From assembly GCA_030685235.1 (NCBI GenBank), contig MU839094.1, positions 186,001 to 250,000 on the forward strand: 64,000 nt of DNA, given 5' to 3'. This document shows positions 48,101 to 60,788 of the stretch, one piece after another; positions within the stretch are counted from its first letter, which is position 1, and every line of letters starts with the position of its first letter. Under the pieces are notes generated by a model. It worked only from the letters and a program-made list of their open reading frames with translations. It did not search any database and was not told where the DNA came from. Source of the stretch: Copromyces sp. CBS 386.78 (lineage: Eukaryota > Ascomycota > Sordariomycetes > Sordariales > Sordariaceae). The position numbers and the translations under genes were made by a program.

Positions 48101-51100
48101 CACGCGTCGGTGCTTTTCAGGGCTTCAGGCTCCATCTCCGTCTTCCTCTCCGTTTCGGTGAAATTGAGAGCATCTCCTCCCCTCAAGTTGGTCTGTATCA
48201 TGTGTCGAGTTGGAGTCCTGCCCGGTGAGTTCATGCGTTACTGGGTGCTGAAACAGATACTGATTGGTGATCAAGCTACTACTAGGTAGACACAAAGAAC
48301 CTGAGGACGGCACTGCGTACCAGCAGACTGGGAATCATTTTCTGCGTGAGCGACAAGCCACCAACCCTACGGCGTCTGTGGTTGGCGTCCCGTCCGTGTC
48401 CCAACACGCCGTACCAACCACCGTCGGGGATTACGAACTCAGCCAAGACAAGACAAGCCATGCCCCTAAAACGTTACCCAACATGGAGTCCCCGAGCTGG
48501 CGTTGTGGCCTCCTCGAAGACCTTTTGTTGCGGCCCACGCAGGCGGGGATGATCGAGCACCACGAGGTGACAGAAAAGTTGGGGTTCCATGTTGGGCCAC
48601 GTTGCATTGGGGGCCACAACTGTACCTTCCCGTTCCGCTTCTTCCCGGTCGTGCTGCATGCCCGTCATTGCCTCTTCGCTGCAGTTTTCCGTCCTCGCAC
48701 GGAGAGGAGGGAGTGTGTCACGGCCGTTACAGATGGGGCCTAGAGGAGCAAGACGAAACGGAGATCCAGAGACATCACCCATTATGGATACTGTACGGAA
48801 AGGTAAATCTCGTATCGTATTTACGGGCAAGGTAAGGAATGTCAAGGGGAGGTACTTCATAAAGCTGCCCTGAGTGACTCAAAAGCAGCGCAGCACTTTA
48901 CCGCAATACGCGCGGCTCCTGGTGCGACGACCACCACTGCCGTTCCTCCTCTCGCACACCCGGCGACACAGAGCAGAAGGGCCATGAGGCCAGAGCATAC
49001 TTACAAAAGAGGCATTTTCACGCCCCAGAGATTATTACACTAGCCACGATCAGTGGTCAGAAGATTGTCTCCACGCGCCCCATGCGGAGGGATACACTGA
49101 CCCTAACGACATCAGCCAGAAAGGCCCGATTTCGCAGTCGGTCTCGCAGAAGCCGAGAACCTTAGCTGCGACCTGGGATGATGCCACCGTTCTTGGGGCT
49201 GTGTCGTACACTACTGCAACCAGTCAAAACGTTAGCACACCGCAAGAGACATCATTGGAGAACCCGGCAGTTAACGTAATCAAATTTCAAGTTCAGCGAA
49301 GAGCTTCTGGTGAAGGCCACTGCAGGGAGAACCGCGTTTGGACGTGCGGTAGGACGGGCGGGTGAGAAAAACGGGCGGGTTCGCCCGCCGTCCAAGTGAT
49401 GCGGACAGGATGCGAGCCCATGCACATGGGAGTGTGTATCGCCGAGTCTTCCTTTGGAGAAGCCATTCAGGAGTGTACCTGAAAGATTCTTTCTCATCCC
49501 CGTCTCTTTATAAGGTGGTCGTTATGCATCAATAAGTGCGCTACGCCGTACAGTACACACTCCTGACACTCAAAGCCGATGCAACGGATACCAGAGCACC
49601 AAATGTGATGAACAGCCGTCAGCACAGCTTGGTCACATTTTCTGAATGTCATGTCCGACGTCCCATCGGCTTCACACAGGTCTCCTTGTCGCACTTCGAT
49701 ATTTGAGCAATTTGAGCCCTCACCCAATTTAGGTCGACAAGTCACAAACCGGTCGCTGTCCTTCCGGCTTCGTTTTTCCAAGTTTGTAGGCGATCCAAGT
49801 AATAGGGAGCGAACGTCGGACTGTAAAGTCGTACGGCGATTGGCGCTCGTTTGCCTAGCTAATGCTCAACTCGAGCTGAAAGGTGGAGAGAAGATGCCGG
49901 TTTTCTCTCCCACCTGACTGAGGCCGTCTTAGCGATGGATAAGAGGCTGGAAGGAGAGCATGAAACTGGCGAAATGGTACGGTACCATTTGATGCGCAGC
50001 CACGGCAGTAGGTTTACCGGGGACCCAGGAAGCGCTCGGATTGGGGAGGCGACACGAGCAGGACAATGCACCTTTTATCCCCATCTTGAGCGGACCGGAC
50101 GGGCCCGTGAACTGTGACCATGGGCTAGTGTGAGGAGGACAGTTCCATCGATTGGTAGGGCAAAAAGCAGAGTCTCGCAAGCAAACGGCGGTGAGCCTCC
50201 CTTTCCACCTGCCCATCACCCAGCATCCATGTAGTTATTCGCTCGCCGTCACTCATTCCGCTATCGAACCTTTGGATTGATCTCCAAGGCTGTATCGGAA
50301 AGAAAGAAGAAAATCGTCGACAACGGCTGTGAGAGGAGCCGAAGAACAGGAGGATCCCAGGTGCAGTGGGCGCATGCAGTCTACCTAGTGCATGTTGCTG
50401 ACTATTTCTTATGTAGGTAGGTAGGTGGCCAGAACAGAACATTTTCTACTGACATCCTCGGCAAGAGGGGTCAAGAGGCGATGGGGCAGGTCTTTACAAT
50501 GGGGATCCTGGACTTCCACTCGCATGAGCGACTTTTCGACGCATGGGGAGCCCAGTCATCCTACTGCTCACGAAGCCCAAGTGAAAAATTCCCGTCACAA
50601 GCCGCCCACCCGTCCGCCGCCCGCCTGCTTTCCACGACTATCGTCTTTTGGCTAGAGGCTGGGTACCCGCCTACCCGGAGGTCGCCTGTGGTTGCACCGA
50701 TGGGAGACGGGCTCGACATGGCATTCGTGTCACAGCAGGAGACTGGCACATACCGATGCGCTATGGGGCGTCGCGGGTGCCATCTTCAGGCCTGTCACTC
50801 AACCAAGGCAAGCGAGCGGCAGGCCCGAAATGTGAGATCTGACAGCTCCCGTTGCGCCGTCCGGGGCGGGTGCGCGGGGGAAAATAGAATCCATGGCTAT
50901 TTCCTTCTCTCGTGGTACCCAATTCTGGTCAACAAGAGACCAGTTTGCTAGGCCTGGGAGGCACAAGAGGTCGGAATGGGCAGGATGAGAGGCACATCTC
51001 ACTGATAAAGCCTTAGATGTTCAACGAGCTAATCGATTAAGTACCCTTCATCAGGTTTCTGGTGAGGTGAGGCCCAACCAAAACTGTGAGAGTGCGGAAG

Positions 51101-54100
51101 GACAAGAACACTGCATGCGTCCGCCCAAAACTGTGCTACCTTACCCAGGCGAGCCAGAGTTCCACAGGCACAATACCTACAGACCTTGGTGAGTGCGGAA
51201 ATGTGGCTGGCGTTGGGAAAAGGTTCAGCGGTTCGGCTCGAGACGACGAAAGAGGAGAAGCACTGGGAAACGAACATCTTGCGCTCCCCGTCTGACCTCC
51301 GCGACAGGGAGACGGCATGTTTGGAAACGGATCCCGGCCTCCCGAATTCGGTCTTCCGCCTTGACCGCTCGCTCGCCCAAGGCAACTGCATCTATCCCTA
51401 CGGCGCATTTGCATGCAACAGCGCCCAGATATCTACTGGACACTTTTTCGGCAGGTGCCCAGACGGCCAGCGCTTTGCAGCAGTTGGCAGGTAGCAGCAG
51501 GTGCAGAAGCAGTGAGGCCTAAAGGCAATGGAAGCAGAGCGGCTGATTGTTCACTGGCAATCACGACCTAATCAACCACCTGCGAGACCTGCCTCTCATG
51601 GTCTCCCGTAATGGCTGATAATGCTGCAGTCCTGGCCATGCTACTCTACTTTTGTCATCTCCCATGCAGCGCGGCTTGGGCACGACAAGGAGAAGGGAAC
51701 TTTACGTACATCCAACACGCCACTGGTTAGTTTCCCGTCTGATGTTTGATTCTGTACACACAGGTGCTACACAACAGTGTGTACACTTAGGTTCTCTTCG
51801 AGCGAATCCTGCAGTCTTCCCGCCCCCTCCTCTCGGACTGGATGCATACAATACCTACACATACAGCATGCAACCCAGCGAGCCCTTCTCAATTTGGAAA
51901 CACTTTAAATGGTAGAGGTAGGTGATTGTCTCTGGAGGTAGTCTAGACCGACTGTAACTGGAGCAAACGAGCGAAGATGGTGTTGAGGACAACGGTAGCT
52001 CTGCCTTGGCTGGCTTGCTGGCCACTTGGGTGTTGTACCACTGTTGGCTTTCATGGCACGCTTCTGCGGTCCTGTGCGTCCAGTGCCAGGGTCCGTCTCA
52101 TACATTGTGCTTGATGCTTTCTGTGGCATTATCATGGAAGACTTGCCAGAAGTGCAGGCAACAGAAGAAAACTGGATGACAGTATGACGGCCCGATCGGG
52201 ACTCGGAGCGGAAGAGGAGCTTGCGGTTCAACCCGTGTGCGCAACTTGCTTCGGATGCGCAAAACGGGGGAAAGGCCGGACGTCCCTTGTAGCGAATATC
52301 TTCACGTATGACTCGGATACGTAGTGTTCGCTAAACGAGGTTGCCATTATTGTACAAAGCGCCCGATATCATGCCAACCTTATATCAGGTGAAGGACCGG
52401 GAGCCAGAGTTTGCGAGATCAACTGGAGGACAGCGTACACATCAGTACTTAAAAGTTTGTTAGCGCGGTCCTTGTGATAGGGGTGTGCAAAACTTAACAA
52501 GAAAATAACGGGATAACCACATTCAAAACGGAGAATTTAAGAAAGTGTATGAGATGGAGGAAACGCATCGGGTTGATACCAACTTCTTGCACGAAAATTG
52601 GTGGAATATTGGTTGAATTGCAAAGAGTACGTTGTGAAGTCCCAAGCTAACGAACTTACCAGTAGGTACTGATGTGTAACTCCTATCGCGAGGAGATATC
52701 AGGGGCTGCTGAACTGGATTCCCGCACCCAATCAAGCGAAAAACAGGGCCCAACGAAGGAGTCGGCCCTAGGCTTCCACGGAACAAGGTAGCCGCATAAG
52801 AAGTTTTCCCTTGTGACTGCGGACCGACGCGAGGGCCCATGCGATGCAGCTAGTGGGGACCGAACGATCCTCTTTTTTCCTGTCTCCGTCTTTGGACGTT
52901 CCTCTTCGATCACTCGGCCTTTCTTTCTTGGCTTCGTTTGCTCCGCTTCCCCTCCGTTTCTTCGTACGAGCTCAGCTGACTTGCGACTCGCTTCCGTACC
53001 CGAGCTTCGTAACGTAAACGGAGCAGTCTTCCAATAAAGCAAATACATACGCTAACGGCCATATACGACGAATATTTCACGCTTTTCTTGCTCGAACGCT
53101 GCACGGTACGTACCAACAACAAAACTCTTTCACAGCCTCCCCGCGGACCCGAGGACCCATCATCGGGCGGGCAGTACCGCAGTTCCCAGATTGCTGGAAA
53201 CGCCACTTGTATTCTGACAGAGACACGACCACCTGATATGCCATGGTTGCTTGCGGTATGCGAGATGTCGGCGTTCGCAACTCATCACATCAGTTCACAA
53301 CACCATTCTTGGCTCCTTGAGAACGGAAGTTGATCAAGCCAGCATCCTCTCGTTCATTATGCTAGCATGGTAGTACAAAATATATAGCACACATGGATCC
53401 CTGCGGCGGGCTCCCGTAGTTAGCAAAGCAGTTGATAATTGCTCACACAGAGGTCGATTGTTGAGCTCACATGTACATGTCACCACCAACTCTCCCACCT
53501 CACCAACGAGATTGACCCAGTTGAAGCATGCCGAGTGCGTAGGGCGATGGGTGCATGATCATGAAATAAAGTCCACCCTCTTGGAGTAAGCACTACTGAT
53601 CCTCGTCTAAACCCCGGTCCATTACGTGCTGCTGATATTTCCATCTTACTAATTGTGGTAGTATTTGAACGCATCTGGCGACTTGCATGGATCTAACTGA
53701 CTTGCTAGGTTCTGTTGGTTTCATTGCCGCTCCCGGCGCCGGGAAGAGGAAGGGGTTCGTTCTTTTTTTTTACTCCTTCGGCTTCTCTTCCATCTGACCT
53801 CTCGTTGGCTGGATCCCAAGGTCTAGTGTATGTAAGAGGCTACCGAGAAACCAACACCCCTCCCCTAGCTCGATTCGTCGTCTTTGTCCGTTTTTTACGA
53901 ACTGCTCCGACGGCTTTACTCCACACAAGTTACCAATGGACGGGGCTGGAGGGTAGCATTCCAACCTCAACTTGTCGTTTCCTCCTTCCGTGTGCCGTGC
54001 CAACGGGGCTTACGAGAGTGGAAATTCTGGAATAGCGACTGCCTAGTATTCTGCAGGGATCGGATCATAGGTACCGTGTTCCCTGAAACCCCTGTGTGGT

Positions 54101-57100
54101 GAGAGGATGCGATTTCTTCACTGGCAAACACGAATACAGTACACTACCGTCATACACTTTTTTGTGGAGGGTCTTCCGACAGGATCATCAGGAGCCACCT
54201 CTGCGCTTGAGATACTCCAGAAGTATAAACTACGGAGTACCTATAGAGCATGCCTCTGCCAAAGCTCACTGGCTCGATCTGGCTCTGCCTCCATCAGCTA
54301 CTGCGTGTAAGCAACCGATGTGAGCGATATAGCGGCACCTATGCACAGCCATCAGTTGGGATCTGGAAATCATGTCCGATCAATACTCTCCCAATCTCCC
54401 TTCATGATGAATGAGTGCTAATCATCCTTGCCAGTCTCACCATATTCCGCAAGGATCGGAGCATGTCCAATTCGAGAGTACCTTGCAGTTTCCAGGAATT
54501 AAAATACTACTTAACCTTCAATAGGTGACTCCTGTCAAAGATGTGACGGCTCGAAGTCATCGGGACACGTGTGCCTGAAGTTGCACTTTGATCTTGCCGA
54601 CCCTACATTACGTCTCCCTTGAAAATTGGAACCTCGAAGCTTCTCTGCGGTCCTTTTCGCTTTTCTCCTTCGCTTTCAGATGCAACTGGCTGGGGGCCCT
54701 TTGGACCCAAGGGAAGGAGTCGAACGCACCCCAACGGCCGGCCACGCCGTCAGCAGGCACCGCACGCCAGCCAGCATTTTGGGCGGAACCGGGTGCGGCG
54801 GGCGGGCGGACGGACGGGAGTCGATGCTACCGTACTACCGTATTGGGACCGCGCTAGTAAAGCTAGTGTTCACGGTTCCCTACACTACAAGCGGTTAAAA
54901 TGGTGAAGATGGCCAAATGTTGTGTCACGTCTGGCGCGACCGCCCAAAAGAGTGGTGATGTGCACCTTGTTCACTACTGGAAAAGATGAGCTGACAGACC
55001 TGAGCTGACTACCTAGCCGACTATATTAGCTTACATTTACCGTCATTTCTTCCCTCTCTATTCTCCCCGTAGAGACCATTCCTTTGTTGGTTTCCAGGAT
55101 CTCCAGAGTTTGCCGCTTCCACTTCTCCCAGATCAGACAGTGGAGTAAATCCGATCGTGGAGCCAGATGACGGCGTTTCTCCTCCTCAGCAAGCAAGACT
55201 ATCGAAATCCCACAAGATCTTAGATTGATGGAATAGGCGCGAGTGCCGTTCCTGGTCAGAGCCACTTGCTCTGCCTCCTCCTACGGCACCAGGGCACACA
55301 CTACTGCAGCGATTGTGTTTCATCGCTGGATAAACAGTTGCTGTTTGATGTCTGATCATTCGGGTCGGGCGGGGGTGGGCGGATTCCATTGCTAGGCAAG
55401 ATTTGGTACATCAAGTCCGGCACCTCTCTCTTGGCCCAAAAGATTGGGTGACGGATTCGGATCACAGCTCCGCTACACGTCCCCCTTCAAACTTGCGATG
55501 ATCGTTGATCTTGGTCCCTTTTTTCCCCAAGTCAAGCACGTCGATAGTGGGAACGGAAAACGGTACAGGGGCGTGTACACTGTGATGAAAAGACTATTGG
55601 GATCCTCATCCTTACCTACCTCCTACCATACGCCCTGAAATATGGTAACATCGTCGTACGTGACTACTGCTTTTTCTCACTCGATTTGATTTTAGTCAAG
55701 CCAATCCTGTCACTGGATCGTTCCCAAGAAATCCTGCGACCCGCATCAACTCAGCAGAAGATTGGTCGAAGCTAGTTATACCCGACACTATACCTATTTG
55801 AGTGAGCGGTAGAGGTCGCTAGGTCTGAAGTCTGACCTTAAAACTACTGCCTAAGCAGGCACGTCGGAGATTGATCTCGGACAAAGACCTTGGTCAGCCC
55901 GACAAAGTGGCATGTGTGACCAAGTCTATCTCACTGCTGTCAACTTTCTACCTCAGGCGCCCTTGTGGAGTCGCCTATTCATCTTCTCCTGCAATATTTT
56001 GCGCGAAGAGCGGCTCAGCAATTCGGTCCTGTCTCGGCTAGAGAGGGCCTATGTCATGAATTGCTTACCATCATTCTTGAAGTGCCAACCCGTGTCGCAC
56101 GCATTGACACTCCCCGGGTGCTCCTCTCTCGTAGCCAATAAGATCAGGGGCGGCTACTCTAACCGTAGCCCTTTCTTCGGATAAGCTGGCTCGCAGATTA
56201 TGGGACATCGCGCAGGGGAAGGGAAGATTGGTTGGGGTTCTGGTGGACCAGCACCGGTCAACACTGAGCCTTAATAACATTGTTACTACAGTCATCATCC
56301 AGTCGTTAGCCCATCAGCAGGCCCATGACAGGAGACCATCGGGCCGGTTGGGTTGGGGTTGCGTGTAATATGCCATATGCGCGTTACCATGACATGGAAG
56401 GTTCGAAGCTGTTTGCTATTGGTCTCTATCATCCGGTCTTATAGCACGCTGCACCGTTACGGCAGAGCAACAGAAGGAATCGCGAACATAAGATATCATA
56501 GGTGGACTATGTGATGCAGTTAACCACTGTCGGGCGCCCATCTGTAGATTGATGGGGCATGGCCAAGACATTGTGAAAGTTTGCGGGTGTTTGTCGGCTG
56601 CTTATGCCCATAACTCCCTCAAGTAGATGATGGTGATGTGAAAGAGAGTAAGATAAAGATCAATCAATGGGTAAAAAATAGAATGTGCTTGGAACGCGGG
56701 GTCGGCTCGTTTTGGAAGCCGAAGCCGCCGCAGAAGTCCAAGATAGAAAGGCTTTCTAGTCCGAGGTCTTTCACCCCTCCAAGTTTGACCACAATGGATT
56801 GAGCCAACAACCTGAATTTCACAGCTGTTAGTGACTGGTGTTGTATCGTCTTAAAGTTTTGGTCGGGAGTTGTTCCTTCCATCTCATTCCTCCCATCCCG
56901 CTCTTTTCCTTGCCCATGTAGCAGTGTACGGAAGTGTAATGCGGTACCATCAATACGGAAGCGCTCGTTGGAGTTCTTTTCACACTGTCCGTCATCCATC
57001 TGTGATTTAGCGTAAGTTTACGGTACGTAACCCGTACGCCGGCGGGTCGGCGGCAGAACTCGCCCGACTCCAACGGGCCCGGGCTGCGGGCATGCTTTGC

Positions 57101-57237
57101 GATCCGACTCCACCGTGTCCGCTTTCTTCTTTAAGATCCGGCTTCGTCTCGACGACGACTTCAGACACACCCTGCCACGCGCATTTGTCGACAACACCTC
57201 ACTCACATAACCCTGGCTATCGACAATACTGCCCACC

Positions 57238-58788
57238 ATGGCTTCCGAACAGAATAAGGAATACTTCAAGTAAGCCCCCCTAGGTCCGTGTTTGCTGGAC
57301 TTGACTTGTGACTCAGTCTACCTTTGTACCCATGTCTTCGTCTTCAGGCTTCTCTGCATCCGCCGATTCATAGCGGAAAGCAAGACAGGAGAAATCATGA
57401 ATGAATAGGCGCGGATCTCTTCTGGACAAAACCCCTCATAATCGGAGATCAAACGCTAACAAAACATCTTCTACAGTAACGAAGCTGCAGCGTACGATGC
57501 AAAGTATGCAAAGACCTTGGACAGGATTGTCGAAGAGATCCGGGCCAGACTTGACTTCATTGGCGTTGACTGGGTTGATGAGGACACTGGTTCTGGAAGC
57601 GTGAGGCTTCTGGATTATGCTTGCGGTACTGGAGTTGGTGAGATTTTTATTTTTTTTCTCCTTTGTTGGCTAATATGCTGGGCTCTTGCCATATCGGGGC
57701 ATCAAGCCGTGAGGAAGACTGGAGAGTCTGAAGTGACTTGGATATCTGAAAGGCACAGTTGCGGGCTGGGTGTCGTTAAGAGCATCTGAGGAACTCGGTC
57801 TGGGATCTTATCTCCGTGGTTAATGGTTGGAGTTTCCATGCCTGGCCTATGCCTACATTTCTGTGCAGCGTCGCTAACCAGGCGCATGACTGCAGTGTCT
57901 AGGGTGAGCTATTTCACCTCCATTGCCTCGCCGTGGCTGAGGACCGTCTGAGATCAGGCGCCCAACAGGCAGTCCCGCTTCCATCACCTCCCTCGCAGTT
58001 GAAGAGTTTCGACACATGCACCATGTTGATAACGTACCTATGACTATGAAACGTTGACAGCATCTAACAATTTCTCTAGGCTCTGGCTCCTTACACCACA
58101 CAATGTGTCGGTATCGATCTCTCAGAGAACATGGCCGCTCAGTACAATGCCAGAGCTGAAAACCAGGTACGTATTGCTTCTCTTCCTACCTTCACCATGT
58201 CACCATGTACAAGTGACGGGGCCCTAATCTTCAAACACCGATAGGGTCTGGCTCGCGACGAAATGTATGCCTACCAAGGCAACCTTCTAGACCCGAACGA
58301 CCCCGATCCCAGGGAGTTTTCCAGCTTCGACTTCCAACTCTTTGACATCGCCGTCGTCGGGCTGGGCTTCCACCACTTTGACGACCCTGCTCTTGCGGCG
58401 CAGAGGCTGGTCGAGCGGCTCCGGCCTGGCGGCGTCCTGCTGATCTTGGACTTCTTGCCTCATGGCAAGGTTGTTGATGTACGTCTATCCTCCCTTGACT
58501 TCCCTGCAGTTGCCATGGGACAATTACACATGCATCTGAGATGTAGTGTCATGAAAGTTGGTGGGAAGCTAATCAATGTCAACAACAATACAGGAACACC
58601 ACGCTGCTTCGCACACGATCACGCACCATGGCTTCTCTGAGGAACAGATCAAGAAGATCTTTGAAGATGCTGGCACCGGCAAGGACTTCGCGTTGGAGAC
58701 TATTGGAGTTGCCTTTAACGAGGCCACCGAGGAGAGGCCGGAGGAGGTCCGTAGACAGGTCTTCCTTGCGCGTGGAACCAAGGACTGA
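57238..58788 (+). CDS. SAM-dependent class I methyltransferase
   Basis: Six exons fit: 57238-57269, 57477-57637, 57896-57903 (8-nt microexon), 58080-58166, 58245-58478, 58594-58788. The product is 238 aa. SAM-binding motif I is LLDYACGTGVVSRALAP, assembled across exon 2, the microexon and exon 4. The acidic residue of motif II lies in CVGIDLSENM, and a later FDIAVVGLGFHHFDDP / LRPGGVLLILDF gives motifs post-I to III of the Methyltransf_11/25 type. Acceptors have CTAAC branch sites, including CGCTAACCA before the microexon. The length and motif spacing suit a small soluble methyltransferase; the substrate is not recognisable. It stands alone, preceded by the 19-kb gene-poor interval and followed by a tRNA gene on the other strand. 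Confidence 0.85.
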
Positions 58789-59199
58789 GAGAACGCAGCG
58801 TACCTTATCTATGAGGCAGCATGTTGGAGAGATTGTATGATAGGATGCGCTTGATCATGAGACCAAAAGGAGAATTCGACTACTGGACAAGATTCGTTAC
58901 TACCTGTCAATCTGGTCATTGTGCATAACATTTTAAGGGTGTGTTAGGCGTTGATTTGGAATGACAATTCGAAACGAGTTCCAAGTCCTTCGATGCATCT
59001 GGAACATAAAATCAGGGAACAACTGACGGATACTTGGTAGAAGGATCATGGCTAGACTGTTATCGGTTGCATTATCTAGGAGACAAAAAAAGGAAGAGAA
59101 AACCTCCAAAGATTTGCAATTGCAAGTGGGCATTTCGTGATAGAACTCATAGAAGACGAAAAAAGACCAACATGAACACCAAAATAGTGAAAAATAGGT
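58789..59199. other. Intergenic between methyltransferase and tRNA-Asp
   Basis: This 411-bp interval holds the methyltransferase 3' flank. A T5 run on the minus strand (59190-59194) lies just past the tRNA 3' end. No gene is seen. Confidence 0.6.
59190..59194 (-). terminator. RNA polymerase III terminator of tRNA-Asp
   Basis: Five consecutive Ts on the minus strand lie five bases beyond the discriminator base, the standard Pol III stop signal. Confidence 0.8.
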
Positions 59200-59292
59200 C
59201 TCTCCCGCCGGGAATTGAACCCGGGTCTCGAGCGAATCGAACTGATGTTCAAGCTTGACAAGCTCACATACTGACCACTATACTACGGAAGA
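59200..59292 (-). tRNA. tRNA-Asp(GTC) with 21-nt intron
   Basis: Minus-strand cloverleaf: acceptor TCTTCCG pairs with CGGGAGA (one T:G pair), discriminator G as usual for Asp. A-box TAGTATAGTGGTCAG, anticodon loop TTGTCA-C with GTC, T arm CCGGG-TTCAATT-CCCGG (B-box GGTTCAATTCC). The anticodon stem TGAGC pairs with GCTCG only if 21 nt are removed between positions 37 and 38, the canonical tRNA intron site. The mature tRNA is 72 nt before CCA. A T5 terminator follows. It reads aspartate codons GAC/GAT. Confidence 0.92.
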
Positions 59293-59450
59293 TTTGTGGA
59301 TGTGGACATCCACCGTAGCTAATTGATGAAGATGGACGCAGAACAAAGCCCTCATATACCTACCGGGACATGACACAAGCCATCCATGCTGCGAACATCT
59401 CGATACCTTCCTCGTTCCCTTCCATGGAGTTGGATAGCAATTCAAACCTT

Positions 59451-60788
59451 CTAGAATTTACCCAATTCCTCGTCATCTACATGTTTTTTGTCAGCAAGCA
59501 AAACGATGAGTTTGGCGCGATCTTGGGGGACTAGAATGTCATGGTTGTCCAACGAGCCAAGCTTCACCCATCCGCTCAGTCATCAGAGAGAAGACTTACC
59601 CTCAAAATCAACATGGAAAGCACTACCCAGCAGAATAGCAGGTTCATTAATGTTATGATGCTCATAGCTTTTCAACCCAAATCTGTCAGCTTCCTGAAAT
59701 TTTGACAAGGCATGGATGGACAGTCACACATTGCACTCACCTCAAGGTACCGACACCGCCAGCTTCGAGCAAAAACGAAGGTCCCTCATGCAAAGACAAC
59801 CCAGTCCATCGCTGCGCAAAGGCTCGAAGAATGTGTCCATGGGCAACAATCAACACATCCACACAATCCGCATCGGGATCTCCTTTGGCCCTATTCAAAG
59901 CGGGAGCGTGAAACCTTTCCCGAATGTCTTTGATGAGACGGTCGCAGCGCTCGTTAATATCTGCGGGACTCCTGTGAAAGACAACGGATATCCAATGATC
60001 AGAAACCAGATCCCAAAGAACAGAGAACGAAACACAAGCTCAAGCCTAGGAACAGTGGGGAATACTCACTCTCCTCCAGGACATCCATCCCTCCAAATAT
60101 CCCAGTTAGGATCGAGGCCCTGCTCTGTCCTCTTCTCCCTAATCTGTGGGCTAGTGATGCCTTCGTAGTCACCATAATCCCACTCACGGATGTCCTCGGT
60201 AACTTCAACCTTGGCATCGCATGGAACAGCCTTAGACTCGCATTTGCCATGACGCTCCCATGGCAAGGGACCTTGGAAACCGAGGTTTAGAAGCTCAAAG
60301 GTACGCTGGGCTCTTTTGCGGGGAGATACGTATCTGTGGACTTGGCGTTAGCTCGTATGCTGGGCAGTGTGGGCTTCAAAGATGTGTGTGTTTTAACGCC
60401 GCCACAGGCAGAGTCAGTCAGCCGAAGAGTACCCGACTGCGGACTGGCTAGTTACACCATCACTCATCTTTGCATCTTGGCTACATGCACACTCCGTGTA
60501 GTCTTTCCTTCTGCTTCTTTTCATGCAAGTGAAGGGAACCGAACCGATTGGGCAATGTGTACCGCTGTATCACATACAAAAAGACGGAAAACGGGGAAAG
60601 ATCACTCACACATGAGCCAGCTTCTTGGGAACGATGAGGCGGTCGGCACCTACAAGTGCTTTCCCGGTCGCCTTGACACGCTTCTCGCCATTCGCTGTCA
60701 GCGGAATATCGGTCGATCCCGTGTGACGGCCATCGAGTGACCATTCCGTTTCACCGTGCCGAATGATGAAGACCCGGGGTGTTGCCAT
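59451..60788 (-). CDS. shb17: SHB17-like sedoheptulose-1,7-bisphosphatase (histidine phosphatase family)
   Basis: Five exons: 60788-60610, 60333-60070, 59971-59741, 59667-59600, 59476-59451. The product is 255 aa. The catalytic RHG motif IIRHGETEWS places the phospho-accepting His at residue 11. Other signatures are SPRKRAQRTFELL, DIREWDYGDYEG with the general acid Glu, NWDIWRDGCPGGES, and the second catalytic His in AHGHILR (about 192). The motif SYEHHNINEPAI near the end matches yeast Shb17. That enzyme dephosphorylates sedoheptulose-1,7-bisphosphate in the riboneogenesis branch that feeds the non-oxidative pentose phosphate pathway. General phosphoglycerate mutases lack the WRDGC and HHNI signatures. 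The last exon is only 26 nt. A tRNA gene follows 159 bp downstream on the same strand. Confidence 0.9.

Larger units (their letters stand above)
38140..57237. other. 19.1-kb divergent intergenic interval without supported genes
   Basis: I examined every open frame over about 100 codons here (for example 41531-42181, 43321-43806, 44181-44783, 47368-48228 plus; 39859-40299, 45715-46137, 46708-47259 minus). None shows a recognisable domain, a convincing splice-linked partner or protein-like periodicity. Apart from the TIR element at 39442-39785 and an AT-rich island near 44,760-45,130, base composition is ordinary, so this is not a block of RIP-mutated repeat. It separates the divergent zinc-cluster and methyltransferase genes. 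Non-coding transcripts or rapidly evolving genes may be present but cannot be shown from sequence alone. Confidence 0.5.

Noticed and set aside
47368..48228. 286-codon plus frame, the longest in the desert
   Set aside because: Ser/Pro/Arg-rich chance frame with several overlapping frames on the same strand; no motif or codon preference.
38140..57237. Dispersed 5S rRNA gene or further tRNA genes in the desert
   Set aside because: I looked for 5S internal sequence and for A/B-box pairs on both strands by eye and found none that folded.
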